A stretch of DNA of 64,000 nt. It comes from Streptosporangium subroseum (GTDB lineage: Bacteria; Actinomycetota; Actinomycetes; Streptosporangiales; Streptosporangiaceae). The translations under genes were made by a program, and so were the position numbers. The stretch covers positions 62,001-126,000 of the forward strand of contig NZ_FZOD01000003.1 of NCBI RefSeq assembly GCF_900188345.1, in the 5' to 3' direction. Shown piece after piece: positions 57,721-64,000 of this stretch. Position 1 is the first letter of the stretch. The number at the start of each line of letters is the position of its first letter. The notes beneath the pieces were generated by a model. The model saw only the letters and a program-made list of their open reading frames with translations. It searched no databases and was not told the origin of the DNA.

Positions 57721-58185
57721 TCAGGACGCCGGGTCCGCGTATCCGGCATGATCGAGGAACACGGTCTCCCCTTCGCCCTGCATCCGGATGTCGAACCGGT
57801 AGGACCGCTCCCCCGAGGGCGAGGCGACCAGCGTGCTCCGCCGCAGGGGATCCACCTGTGCCAGGAACGGCGCCTCGTCGGTGAGGTAGGCGCGGGTCCA
57901 GACCGGCTTGAGCAGGCCGCGGGCGAAGACGAGCACGGGGATGTAGACGTCGGGCCTGGCGGTACGGAACCGGTAGGAACCGTCGGCCTCGGTCGCGCAG
58001 CGGCCGAACAGGCCCGGCTGGCAGATCTCCAGCAGCGCGTCCGGCACCGGCTCGCCCGCGCCGTCCGTCACCCGGCCGTGCAGCTCGATCGCGTCCGGGT
58101 GGTCCTCGGGCACCACGAAGGGTCCCTCGGCGTACGGCAGGGCGTGCCCGTAGAACGGGCCCACGGTCTGTGACGGGGTCAGCAT
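57721..58185 (-). CDS. pcaG: Protocatechuate 3,4-dioxygenase alpha subunit
   Basis: A 154-aa PcaG (from MLTPSQTVGPFYG). Intradiol dioxygenase fold without the iron site, which is on the beta subunit. QTVGPFYGHALPY and RPDVYIPVLVFARGLLKPVW match. It forms the (alpha-beta) protomer with PcaH and ring-cleaves protocatechuate to 3-carboxymuconate. GAGGAGGA overlaps the pcaH end; the second of two adjacent ATGs (58185) has better spacing than 58188. Start overlaps the pcaH stop. Confidence 0.94.
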   Translation of the reverse strand: MLTPSQTVGPFYGHALPYAEGPFVVPEDHPDAIELHGRVTDGAGEPVPDALLEICQPGLFGRCATEADGSYRFRTARPDVYIPVLVFARGLLKPVWTRAYLTDEAPFLAQVDPLRRSTLVASPSGERSYRFDIRMQGEGETVFLDHAGYADPAS

Positions 58186-58862
58186 CATTCCTCCTCGAAG
58201 GGGGTCGCGCCCAGCACGATGTCCCACCGGTAGCCGAGCGCCCACTCGGGCTCGGTGACGTCCATGTCAAAGGCGCAGACGAGCCGTTCGCGATCCTTCG
58301 GATCGGGGACCGACTGGAAGATCGGGTCGTAGGCGAAGAGCGGGTCTCCGGGGAAGTACATCTGGGTGACCAGCCGCTGAGTGAACGCGGTTCCGAACAC
58401 CGAGAAGTGGATGTGCGCGGGCCGCCAGGCGTTGTGGTGGTTGCGCCAGGGGTAGGCGCCGGGCTTGATCGTGACAAACCGGTAGTTGCCCTCGGCGTCG
58501 GTCAGGCAGCGGCCGGCCCCGGTGAAGTTGGGGTCGAGCGGGGCCGGGTGCTGGTCCACCGGGTGGGCGTACCTGCCGGTGGCGTTGGCCTGCCAGAGCT
58601 CCACCAGCGTGTTCGGCACGGCCCGTCCCCGGGTGTCGAGGACCTTGCCGGTGACGACGATGCGCTCGCCGATCGGCTCGCCCTCGTGCTGCCTGGTCAG
58701 ATCGTGGTCGAGCGACCCGACCGGCTGGTGGCCGTAGACCGGGTCCACCAGCTCGATCGCCTCGGGGTCGAAGGCGGGCCGCACCAGCGACTGCGAGGGG
58801 GCGCGCAGCACCGTGCTGCCGTACGAGGGGGTGAGGTAGTGCGGGTGTGGATCGTCATGCAT
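58185..58862 (-). CDS. pcaH: Protocatechuate 3,4-dioxygenase beta subunit
   Basis: A 225-aa PcaH with all four iron ligands: Tyr98 (GRYAHP), Tyr137 (AYPWRN), His150 and His152 (RPAHIHFS). It carries the non-haem Fe(III) centre of the ring-cleaving enzyme. ATG 58862 overlaps the pobA stop by 8 bp, so pobA-pcaH-pcaG is one operon. Confidence 0.96.
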   Translation of the reverse strand: MHDDPHPHYLTPSYGSTVLRAPSQSLVRPAFDPEAIELVDPVYGHQPVGSLDHDLTRQHEGEPIGERIVVTGKVLDTRGRAVPNTLVELWQANATGRYAHPVDQHPAPLDPNFTGAGRCLTDAEGNYRFVTIKPGAYPWRNHHNAWRPAHIHFSVFGTAFTQRLVTQMYFPGDPLFAYDPIFQSVPDPKDRERLVCAFDMDVTEPEWALGYRWDIVLGATPFEEE

Positions 58863-60033
58863 GGGATGCTCCGGGTTCGAAGGGCAGGCCGACGTAGTTC
58901 TCGGCGAGCGTGGTCGCGGCGGCCGTCGAGGAGGTGACGTAGTCGAGGTGGGAGGTCTGCAGACGCCCGCCGTAGGCGTCATCGGCGTCGAAGGTGTGCA
59001 GCAGCGTGGTCATCCACCAGGAGAAGTGCTGGGCGCGCCAGACCCTCTTCAGGCAGGTGTCCGAGTAGGCGTCCAGCAGCTCGGTGGAGCCCGTCTCGTA
59101 GAAGTCCGCCAGGGCCGCGGTCAGCAGCCGGACGTCCGCGACGGCCAGGTTGAGCCCCTTGGCCCCGGTGGGCGGCACGATGTGGGCGGCGTCCCCTGCG
59201 AGGTAGAGGTTGCCGTGGCGCATGGGCTCGGCGACGAAGGACCGCATCGCGGACACGTCCTTGGCGAAGATCGGCCCCTCGGTCAGCGCGAACCCGGGAA
59301 CCGTCTCCAGGCGGGCCCGCAGCTCGGCCCAGATCCGCTCGTCCGGCCAGTCGTCGAGCGAGGCGTCGGTCGGGACCTGGAGGTAGAAGCGGCTGATCTC
59401 CGGGGTCCGCATGCTGTGCAGCGCGAAGCCCCGGTCGCTGTGGGCGTAGATCAGCTCTTCCGCCGACGGTGGGACCTGGGCGAGGATGCCCAGCCAGGCG
59501 AACGGATAGTCCCGCTGGAAGATCGACAGGACCCCTTCGGGGATCGACGGCCGGCTGACCCCGTGGAACCCGTCGCACCCGGCGATGACGTCGCAGTCGA
59601 GGCGTTCGCCCTGGAAGGTGAGGTAGGGATTCTTCTCCAGTGAGTGCAGGGCCACGTCGGGGACGTCGAAGAGGATCTTTCCCCCGTCTGCCAGCCGCCG
59701 GGCGATCAGGTCCTTGACGACCTCCTGCTGGCCGTACACGGTGATGGCCCGCCCGGGAACGAGCTTCTCGAACGGGATCCGGTGCCCGGCGCCGCCGTAC
59801 CGCAGCTCGATGCCGTGGTGCGGCAGCCCTTCCTTCCGCATCCGCTCGCCGACTCCCGCCTCGTTGAGCAGGTCCACCGTGCCCTGCTCCAGCACACCGG
59901 CGCGCACCCGCTGTTCGACGTACTCCCTGCTGCGCGCTTCCAGCACCACCGAGTCGATGCCCCGCAGATGGAGCAGATGAGAGAGAAGCAGTCCGGCGGG
60001 TCCCGCGCCGACGATCCCGACCTGAGTTCGCAT
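58855..60033 (-). CDS. pobA: 4-hydroxybenzoate 3-monooxygenase
   Basis: A 392-aa class A flavoprotein monooxygenase making protocatechuate from 4-hydroxybenzoate with NAD(P)H and O2. FAD motif GAGPAG (9-14), the second FAD motif in NLYLAGDAAHIVPPTGAKGL, and RVRAGVLEQGTVDLL are conserved. Length is that of PobA (about 394). First gene of the operon; its promoter region holds the repeat array. The rest of the beta-ketoadipate pathway (pcaB, C, D, I, J) is not in this window. Confidence 0.96.
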   Translation of the reverse strand: MRTQVGIVGAGPAGLLLSHLLHLRGIDSVVLEARSREYVEQRVRAGVLEQGTVDLLNEAGVGERMRKEGLPHHGIELRYGGAGHRIPFEKLVPGRAITVYGQQEVVKDLIARRLADGGKILFDVPDVALHSLEKNPYLTFQGERLDCDVIAGCDGFHGVSRPSIPEGVLSIFQRDYPFAWLGILAQVPPSAEELIYAHSDRGFALHSMRTPEISRFYLQVPTDASLDDWPDERIWAELRARLETVPGFALTEGPIFAKDVSAMRSFVAEPMRHGNLYLAGDAAHIVPPTGAKGLNLAVADVRLLTAALADFYETGSTELLDAYSDTCLKRVWRAQHFSWWMTTLLHTFDADDAYGGRLQTSHLDYVTSSTAAATTLAENYVGLPFEPGASHA

Positions 60034-60076
60034 GAACCGAGCATTTCGTACCGGCCGCACCCCTCGCGCCCAAGCC

Positions 60077-60283
60077 TTCCGCTCAGCGGAAAACACCTTG
60101 ATCGTGACAGTCGGCGGACCCACCGTGGCCGGTCACTCAGCGGGGGCACCGTGATCCAATACCCGGCGGAAAGCACCCGACCCGCACCGCTCAGTGGAGA
60201 ACTCCGTGAGCACGATGGTCAGCGGAAAGCACCCCGGCCGCACCACTCGGCGGAGAACGTCGTGACGGTCAGCGGTACGTCGC
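60077..60283. repeat. Regular array of ~27-bp repeats with an inverted repeat, probable IclR operator region
   Basis: TTCCGCTCAGCGGAA (60077-60091) is a perfect 15-bp palindrome. Related segments such as CAGCGGAAAGCACC, CGGCGGAAAGCACCC and CAGTGGAGAACTCC recur near 60081, 60109, 60134, 60161, 60188, 60218, 60245 and 60268, mostly 25-30 bp apart. The array fills the gap between the IclR gene and pobA; the last copy overlaps the IclR stop codon region. Confidence 0.8.
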
Positions 60284-61015
60284 GGCGAGGTCGCGGGAGA
60301 GCGCGCTCGCCGCGGTCAGCACCGCGGGCGCCAGCCGCCGGGGGTCGGCGCTGTGCCGCCAGGTCACCAGCGACAGCGCCGCCACCACTTCGTTCGCGCT
60401 CCGGCGCACCGGCACCGCGACCGAGCAGGTGCCCACCGACATCTCCTCCTGGGTGCACGCCACCCCGGTCCGCCTGATCTCCTCCAGCTCGGCCCGCAGC
60501 CGTACGGGATCCACCACCGTGTTCGGCGCGTGCACGGTGAGCTCCCTCGCGAGCACCCGATCCACCGTCTCGGGCGCCGCGAAGGCCAGCAGGACCTTGC
60601 CGACCCCGGTGGCGTGCAGCGGCAGCTCCCCCGCCACCCGCGAGAGGATCGGCACGGACCTGGGGCCGCGCAGCCGCTCCACGTACAGGGCCCGGTCGTC
60701 GCGGAGCACGGCGAGCTGGACGTTCTCGCCGGTGGCGACGTAAAGGTCCTCCATGTACGGCAGGGCCAGCTCGCGCAGCTCCCGCGGCTCGGCCGCCTGG
60801 CTCCCGATCTGCCACAGCCGCATCCCGACCCGGTAGGTCCCGTCGGGCAACCGCTCCACGAACCCGCCGTCCGCCAGCTCCCTGACCAGCCGATGCCCGG
60901 TGGCCAGCGGAAGCTCGGCCCGGCGGCAGATCTCGGTGAGCGTCAGCCGTACGTCACCGGGCAGGAACGCGCCGAGGATGGCCATCACCTTCCCCGCGAC
61001 CGTGGGCGCTCTCAC
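60269..61015 (-). CDS. IclR-family regulator of the pob-pca genes
   Basis: A 248-aa IclR protein: winged-helix N-terminus (LTLTEICRRAELPLATGHRL, VRELADGGFVERL) and effector domain (GVACTQEEMSVGTCSVAVPV). Homologous PcaU/PobR proteins sense protocatechuate or 4-hydroxybenzoate. GTG 61015. It lies on the same strand upstream of pobA, separated by the repeat array, where it presumably binds. Confidence 0.92.
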   Translation of the reverse strand: MRAPTVAGKVMAILGAFLPGDVRLTLTEICRRAELPLATGHRLVRELADGGFVERLPDGTYRVGMRLWQIGSQAAEPRELRELALPYMEDLYVATGENVQLAVLRDDRALYVERLRGPRSVPILSRVAGELPLHATGVGKVLLAFAAPETVDRVLARELTVHAPNTVVDPVRLRAELEEIRRTGVACTQEEMSVGTCSVAVPVRRSANEVVAALSLVTWRHSADPRRLAPAVLTAASALSRDLAATYR

Positions 61016-61021
61016 GCACCC

Positions 61022-61214
61022 AGCCTAGGCCGCCTCCGGCTCGGACCGCCCCCGCCCGGCCGCCTGTGCCCGGACCGTCCCGCCCCGGACCGGCACGGCC
61101 TCCGGACCGCCGCCCTGCTCGGGGCCGCCCCGGCCCGGACCGCCCTGCTCCGAACCACCGTGGCTCAGACCGCCCCGGCCCGGACCGGCGTGGCCCGGGC
61201 CGGGACGACCAGTC
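61022..61214. repeat. Degenerate GC-rich repeat
   Basis: CGGACCG(C/T)(C/G)C(T/C)(G/T)CTC-like and CCCGGCCCGGACCG units recur about every 24-30 bp. A Gly/Pro/Arg-rich open frame on the minus strand is a product of the repeat and not accepted as a gene. Confidence 0.7.
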
Positions 61215-61649
61215 TCAGCCCAGGCGCGAGGCCAGGACCCCGGCACGGGCGAGCTGCACCTCGCGGGCCTTTCTCGCCGCGTAGCCCAGCAACGGCCTGA
61301 TCCACGCGTGCACCACGAGGATGTCCTCGATCTCGGTCCCCCCGGCCTTCTCGGTGAGGGTGAACCGGTAGTCCAGGCGCACCCCTCCCGGGCTCTTCAC
61401 CTCGCCCTCCACGGTCCGCGGCGTGCTCCGCAGCGTCACCTTGATCCTGTTGTCGTATTTGACGAGGCCGAAGAACCTGAACCGCTCGATCGAGGTGTAG
61501 CGCGTCTCGCCCTCGCCCTGCTCGACGTCCTGGACCGCGACCACCAGCGGCGAGAGCCCCACGTAGCTCTGCGGCTGGCTCAGGTGCGCGCGGAGCACCT
61601 CCGGAGTGTTACCGACATGGAAGGTATTGCGCAGCGTTACCTTTGGCAT
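61215..61649 (-). CDS. SRPBCC-family protein
   Basis: A 144-aa helix-grip (START/Bet v 1-like) protein: LRNTFHVGNTPEVLRAHLSQ, VVAVQDVEQGEGETRYTSIE, GVRLDYRFTLTEKAGGTEIE. Such domains bind hydrophobic ligands. ATG 61649 after GGGGGCAAAG. Starts 23 nt after the APH-fold kinase stop; third gene of the HTH-kinase-SRPBCC operon. Confidence 0.8.
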   Translation of the reverse strand: MPKVTLRNTFHVGNTPEVLRAHLSQPQSYVGLSPLVVAVQDVEQGEGETRYTSIERFRFFGLVKYDNRIKVTLRSTPRTVEGEVKSPGGVRLDYRFTLTEKAGGTEIEDILVVHAWIRPLLGYAARKAREVQLARAGVLASRLG

Positions 61650-61672
61650 GCTTTGCCCCCGTATAAAGATCT

Positions 61673-62578
61673 TTACTGGGAGACAGTAACGGGTTCGGCC
61701 ATGTACCACCGGGCATGTTTCTCACCTCGGGTCAGGGAGTCCATCCGCCGGGGCAGCTCGCGGCGGGAGAAGGGGTCGGCTCCGGCGTTGCGGATGTGAA
61801 TGCCCACCGCGTACAGGTCCCGGACCTCCATGAGGGTGGAGTAACCCGGCCACGAACGCAGGTCGCTGCCGTACGCGTCGGCGAAGGCGTCCACGTCGGC
61901 GGCGGTCAGGCCGAAGCGGCGCTGGCCGTGGTAGGTGTGGACCAGGTCCCACTCGCGGGGGCCCACCGCCACGCCGTCCCAGTCGCAGAGCACCACGTGG
62001 CCGTCCGTGCAGCGCAGCAGGTTGTCGATCCAGGCGTCACCGTGCAACAGCACCGGGGAACCGTCCACGCCGAGGTCCGACCAGCGGTCGGTCAGCTCCG
62101 CGATGCGGTCGCGCAGCCAGCCCTGCTGGCAGGGAGTGAGCTCCTGGGAGCGGTCCACCGCCCGGCGTACCTCGGACAGCGGGTCGGCGAACCTCTTCAG
62201 CGCCACCGGCGGCACCGGCAGCCGGTGCAGGCTGCGCAGGATCTCGCCCAGCTCCGTGGTGGTGGGGCGGCCGCTGGCCGGCACGTAGTGCCAGAACGTG
62301 ACGACCCTGCCCTCGTGCACCACCGGCTGGTCGGAGATCTCGTCGGCCGGGCGCACCGCGGGGAACCCCTGCTCGGCCAGCCAGCGGGCCACCGCGAGCA
62401 CCAGTGGCAGGCGGGTCAGCGCGTTGGGCGCGGTGGCGATCCTGACCACGATCTCGCTGCGCAGCTTGAAAACGGCGTTGCTCCGCACCCGCAGCAACTC
62501 GGCGTCCCTGTGGTCGATCCCGAGGTCCTCGCAGACCTCGCGCAGAACCGTGAACGCCTCCTCCGCGAGGGAGCCCAT
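61673..62578 (-). CDS. APH-fold phosphotransferase
   Basis: A 301-aa kinase-like protein. Brenner motif LLHGDAWIDN (catalytic Asp), CDWDGVAVGPREWDL (metal-binding DWD). Related to aminoglycoside, choline and homoserine kinases. ATG 62578 overlaps the upstream stop by one base (TGATG). Substrate unknown; resistance is not proven. Confidence 0.87.
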   Translation of the reverse strand: MGSLAEEAFTVLREVCEDLGIDHRDAELLRVRSNAVFKLRSEIVVRIATAPNALTRLPLVLAVARWLAEQGFPAVRPADEISDQPVVHEGRVVTFWHYVPASGRPTTTELGEILRSLHRLPVPPVALKRFADPLSEVRRAVDRSQELTPCQQGWLRDRIAELTDRWSDLGVDGSPVLLHGDAWIDNLLRCTDGHVVLCDWDGVAVGPREWDLVHTYHGQRRFGLTAADVDAFADAYGSDLRSWPGYSTLMEVRDLYAVGIHIRNAGADPFSRRELPRRMDSLTRGEKHARWYMAEPVTVSQ

Positions 62579-64000
62579 CAGCTGACCGGCGTGGCGTCGC
62601 CGAGCAGATCGGTCAGGCGGCGCACCGCCGCCGCTTTGCGCTTGCCGGACGGCACCTCCGACAGCAGCGACTGGGCGCGGTTGAGCACGATGGAGGTTCG
62701 ATGTTCGGGAGGCACCTGGAGCAGTGCCTTCTCCGCCAGGTTGCAGGCGTCCTCGACCTTGCCGTCGCGGACCAGGTGCACGGCCTGGTCGAGCAGGATG
62801 AGCACCGGGTCGATGGCGTAGGGACCCGAGGGGCCCGGTGTCCAGTCGACCTCCTCGCCCAGCTCGATCAGGGTGCCGATCCGGTAGAACTGCAGCCGTC
62901 GCTCGGAGAAGCGGAAGGCCAGGTGGTCGTGGCCCTCGGGGGGCATCCTGGCGAAGATCCGCTCGGCCTCGGCCAGCGCGACCCTGGCGGCCTTGTGCTC
63001 ACCCATGTGGGCCAGCGCCCGCGCCTCCGCCGCGGCGCCGAGCGCCGCCGGGGAGCTGGGCGCGCTCCCCGCCAGCATCCTGGCCTCGCGCGCCAGCCGT
63101 ACGGTCTCGGCCAGGTCGCCGTAGTAGTAGGGGAGCATCGCCTGCTGCGCGCGGACGAGCGCGCGCAGCCGCACGTCGCCCATGTCGTCGGAGGCGGTGC
63201 GCGCGGTGCCGTACCAGGCGTGGGCCTGGCGGGTGTCGCCGAGCTTCATCAACGCGTCCGCCGACAGCAGCGCCAGCATCACGGTGGCGTTGAGCAGGCG
63301 CCGCTGGGCCACCGCGGGCTGCCGGGCCGCCGACAGCATCCGGACGTCCGACAGCTCCAGCATCATCCGGTAGAGCATGGGCAGCGGCGCGCTGGTGATG
63401 TATTCGCGGCGGTAGCGCAGCACCTGCTCGTCGAGCCGGTCGAGCTGCTCCTCGGAGACGGTGGCGACGGCGAGCGTGCGGTCCATGTCCTGGCGGGTCC
63501 GCTCGACCTCGGCCAGCAGCCGCCCGGTCATCACGAACCGGGAGCCGAGCAGCGCGTGGTGGAACAGCGCGCGACGCTCCATGTCGTCGTCGACCCGGTC
63601 CTCCGTCTGGTACGGCGAGCGGCCCTCGCCGCCCGAGACGACCACGACCTTGACCCCGCCGTCGTCCTCGCAGTAGTCGCCGGCCAGGCCGAGCCGTACC
63701 GAGTTGGCCCGGTAGAGCCGGGCGAGCAGGTCTATGGTCTGCGGTCGCGGTCTGGCCCGGTTGTTCTCCCAGGCGTTGAGCAGGTCGATGCTGGCCCGGG
63801 CCTCACCGAGGTCCTGGCGCTCGCAGAGCTCCTCCAGCTCCTGGACGGACTGTCTGGCCGACCATCCCCTAGCCAGCCGGTGCGCCTTGAGAAGGCTCAC
63901 CCCGCAGCAGCCGTGGATGGCCTGGGCGGTCTGCCAGGGAGTCCACTGCCTGGACTCCGCCTGCTCACGCCATCGTCGTGCACATGCGGGCGAATGCTCA
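62578..64000 (-). CDS. HTH-TPR regulator (5' end outside window)
   Basis: The 474 codons visible, open to the window edge. Upstream of an internal GTG (63900) the frame continues as EHSPACARRWREQAESRQW, then TPWQTAQAIHGCCGVSLLKA, which matches the N-terminal conserved region of large actinobacterial regulators, so the real start lies beyond base 64000. The body has an HTH-like SARQSVQELEELCERQDLGE and long TPR-like helices (about residue 150 onwards). It overlaps the APH gene and likely regulates it. Confidence 0.82.
   Translation of the reverse strand, partial: EHSPACARRWREQAESRQWTPWQTAQAIHGCCGVSLLKAHRLARGWSARQSVQELEELCERQDLGEARASIDLLNAWENNRARPRPQTIDLLARLYRANSVRLGLAGDYCEDDGGVKVVVVSGGEGRSPYQTEDRVDDDMERRALFHHALLGSRFVMTGRLLAEVERTRQDMDRTLAVATVSEEQLDRLDEQVLRYRREYITSAPLPMLYRMMLELSDVRMLSAARQPAVAQRRLLNATVMLALLSADALMKLGDTRQAHAWYGTARTASDDMGDVRLRALVRAQQAMLPYYYGDLAETVRLAREARMLAGSAPSSPAALGAAAEARALAHMGEHKAARVALAEAERIFARMPPEGHDHLAFRFSERRLQFYRIGTLIELGEEVDWTPGPSGPYAIDPVLILLDQAVHLVRDGKVEDACNLAEKALLQVPPEHRTSIVLNRAQSLLSEVPSGKRKAAAVRRLTDLLGDATPVS

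Noticed and set aside
61025-61246. A 73-codon Gly/Arg/Pro-rich frame on the minus strand
   Set aside because: Encoded by a degenerate repeat and without a ribosome site.
63898-63900. GTG 63900 as start of the HTH regulator
   Set aside because: The frame continues upstream to the window edge with family-like sequence (RRWREQAESRQWTPWQTAQA).

Overview
The window comes from a high-GC Gram-positive actinomycete. ATG, GTG and TTG starts are all used, genes overlap by 1-8 bp in tight operons, third codon positions are very GC-rich, and the content is typical of soil filamentous actinomycetes: a two-domain geosmin synthase, a LAL-type LuxR regulator, STAS anti-sigma antagonists, an AA10 lytic polysaccharide monooxygenase with CBM2, and a Zur-type set of zinc-free ribosomal protein paralogues. 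The style fits the Streptosporangiaceae (Streptosporangium, Nonomuraea and relatives), but no 16S or other decisive marker is present. It reads as chromosome; I see no integrase, transposase, CRISPR array, rRNA or tRNA.

Layout. 1-11065: a putative organosulfur acquisition locus. A leftward operon encodes two tandem-duplicated family 5 solute-binding lipoproteins, two permeases, a fused double ATPase and an SfnB/DszC-like flavoprotein cut by the window edge. The divergent rightward operon encodes SfnB-like, LLM (SsuD-like) and SfnB-like flavoenzymes. 11116-11250 is a hairpin-forming 34-bp repeat array. 11283-17604: a membrane protein, a 65-aa protein, geosmin synthase with IspH beside it, and a frameshifted P450. 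17745-23270: a lipoprotein/DUF6907 pair, a FixH/YtkA-like secreted protein, small proteins, a uridine-kinase-like protein without a P-loop, a CBM48 single-domain protein and acetate kinase. 23538-29729: two STAS proteins, a TetR and LuxR/LAL regulator pair, an EF-hand protein and a GNAT. 30054-36964: LPMO-CBM2, a lipid-anchored stand-alone CBM2 protein, and a large S8 protease with its presumed TrmB/LuxR-type regulator.

37039-39612 is a zinc-starvation island: L33, L31, L28, S14 and L32 leftwards, and a CobW-like protein plus S18 rightwards, around a Zur-box-like palindrome. 39768-43637: a ribbon-helix-helix regulator behind three TGACGTCA sites, a DUF4097 protein, and a sialidase-fold protein. 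43899-55069: Tex, a hydrolase, a GNAT, a WGR-propeller protein, an AI-2E-type exporter, a DUF998 protein, a MerR/aldo-keto reductase pair and an MFS exporter. 55700-57457: a secreted 5'-nucleotidase with a 16-bp terminator. 57721-61015: pobA-pcaH-pcaG (4-hydroxybenzoate to protocatechuate to ring cleavage) behind an IclR regulator, separated by a regular array of about 27-bp repeats. 61215-64000: an HTH regulator (5' end outside the window), an APH-fold kinase and an SRPBCC protein in one operon.

Intergenic regions are unusually rich in short tandem repeats (11116, 14814, 41177, 41516, 53738, 60081, 61022) and in compact palindromes placed at promoters. Gene-level annotation is firm for most enzymes; operator, leader-peptide and small-protein calls are inferences from sequence pattern only.
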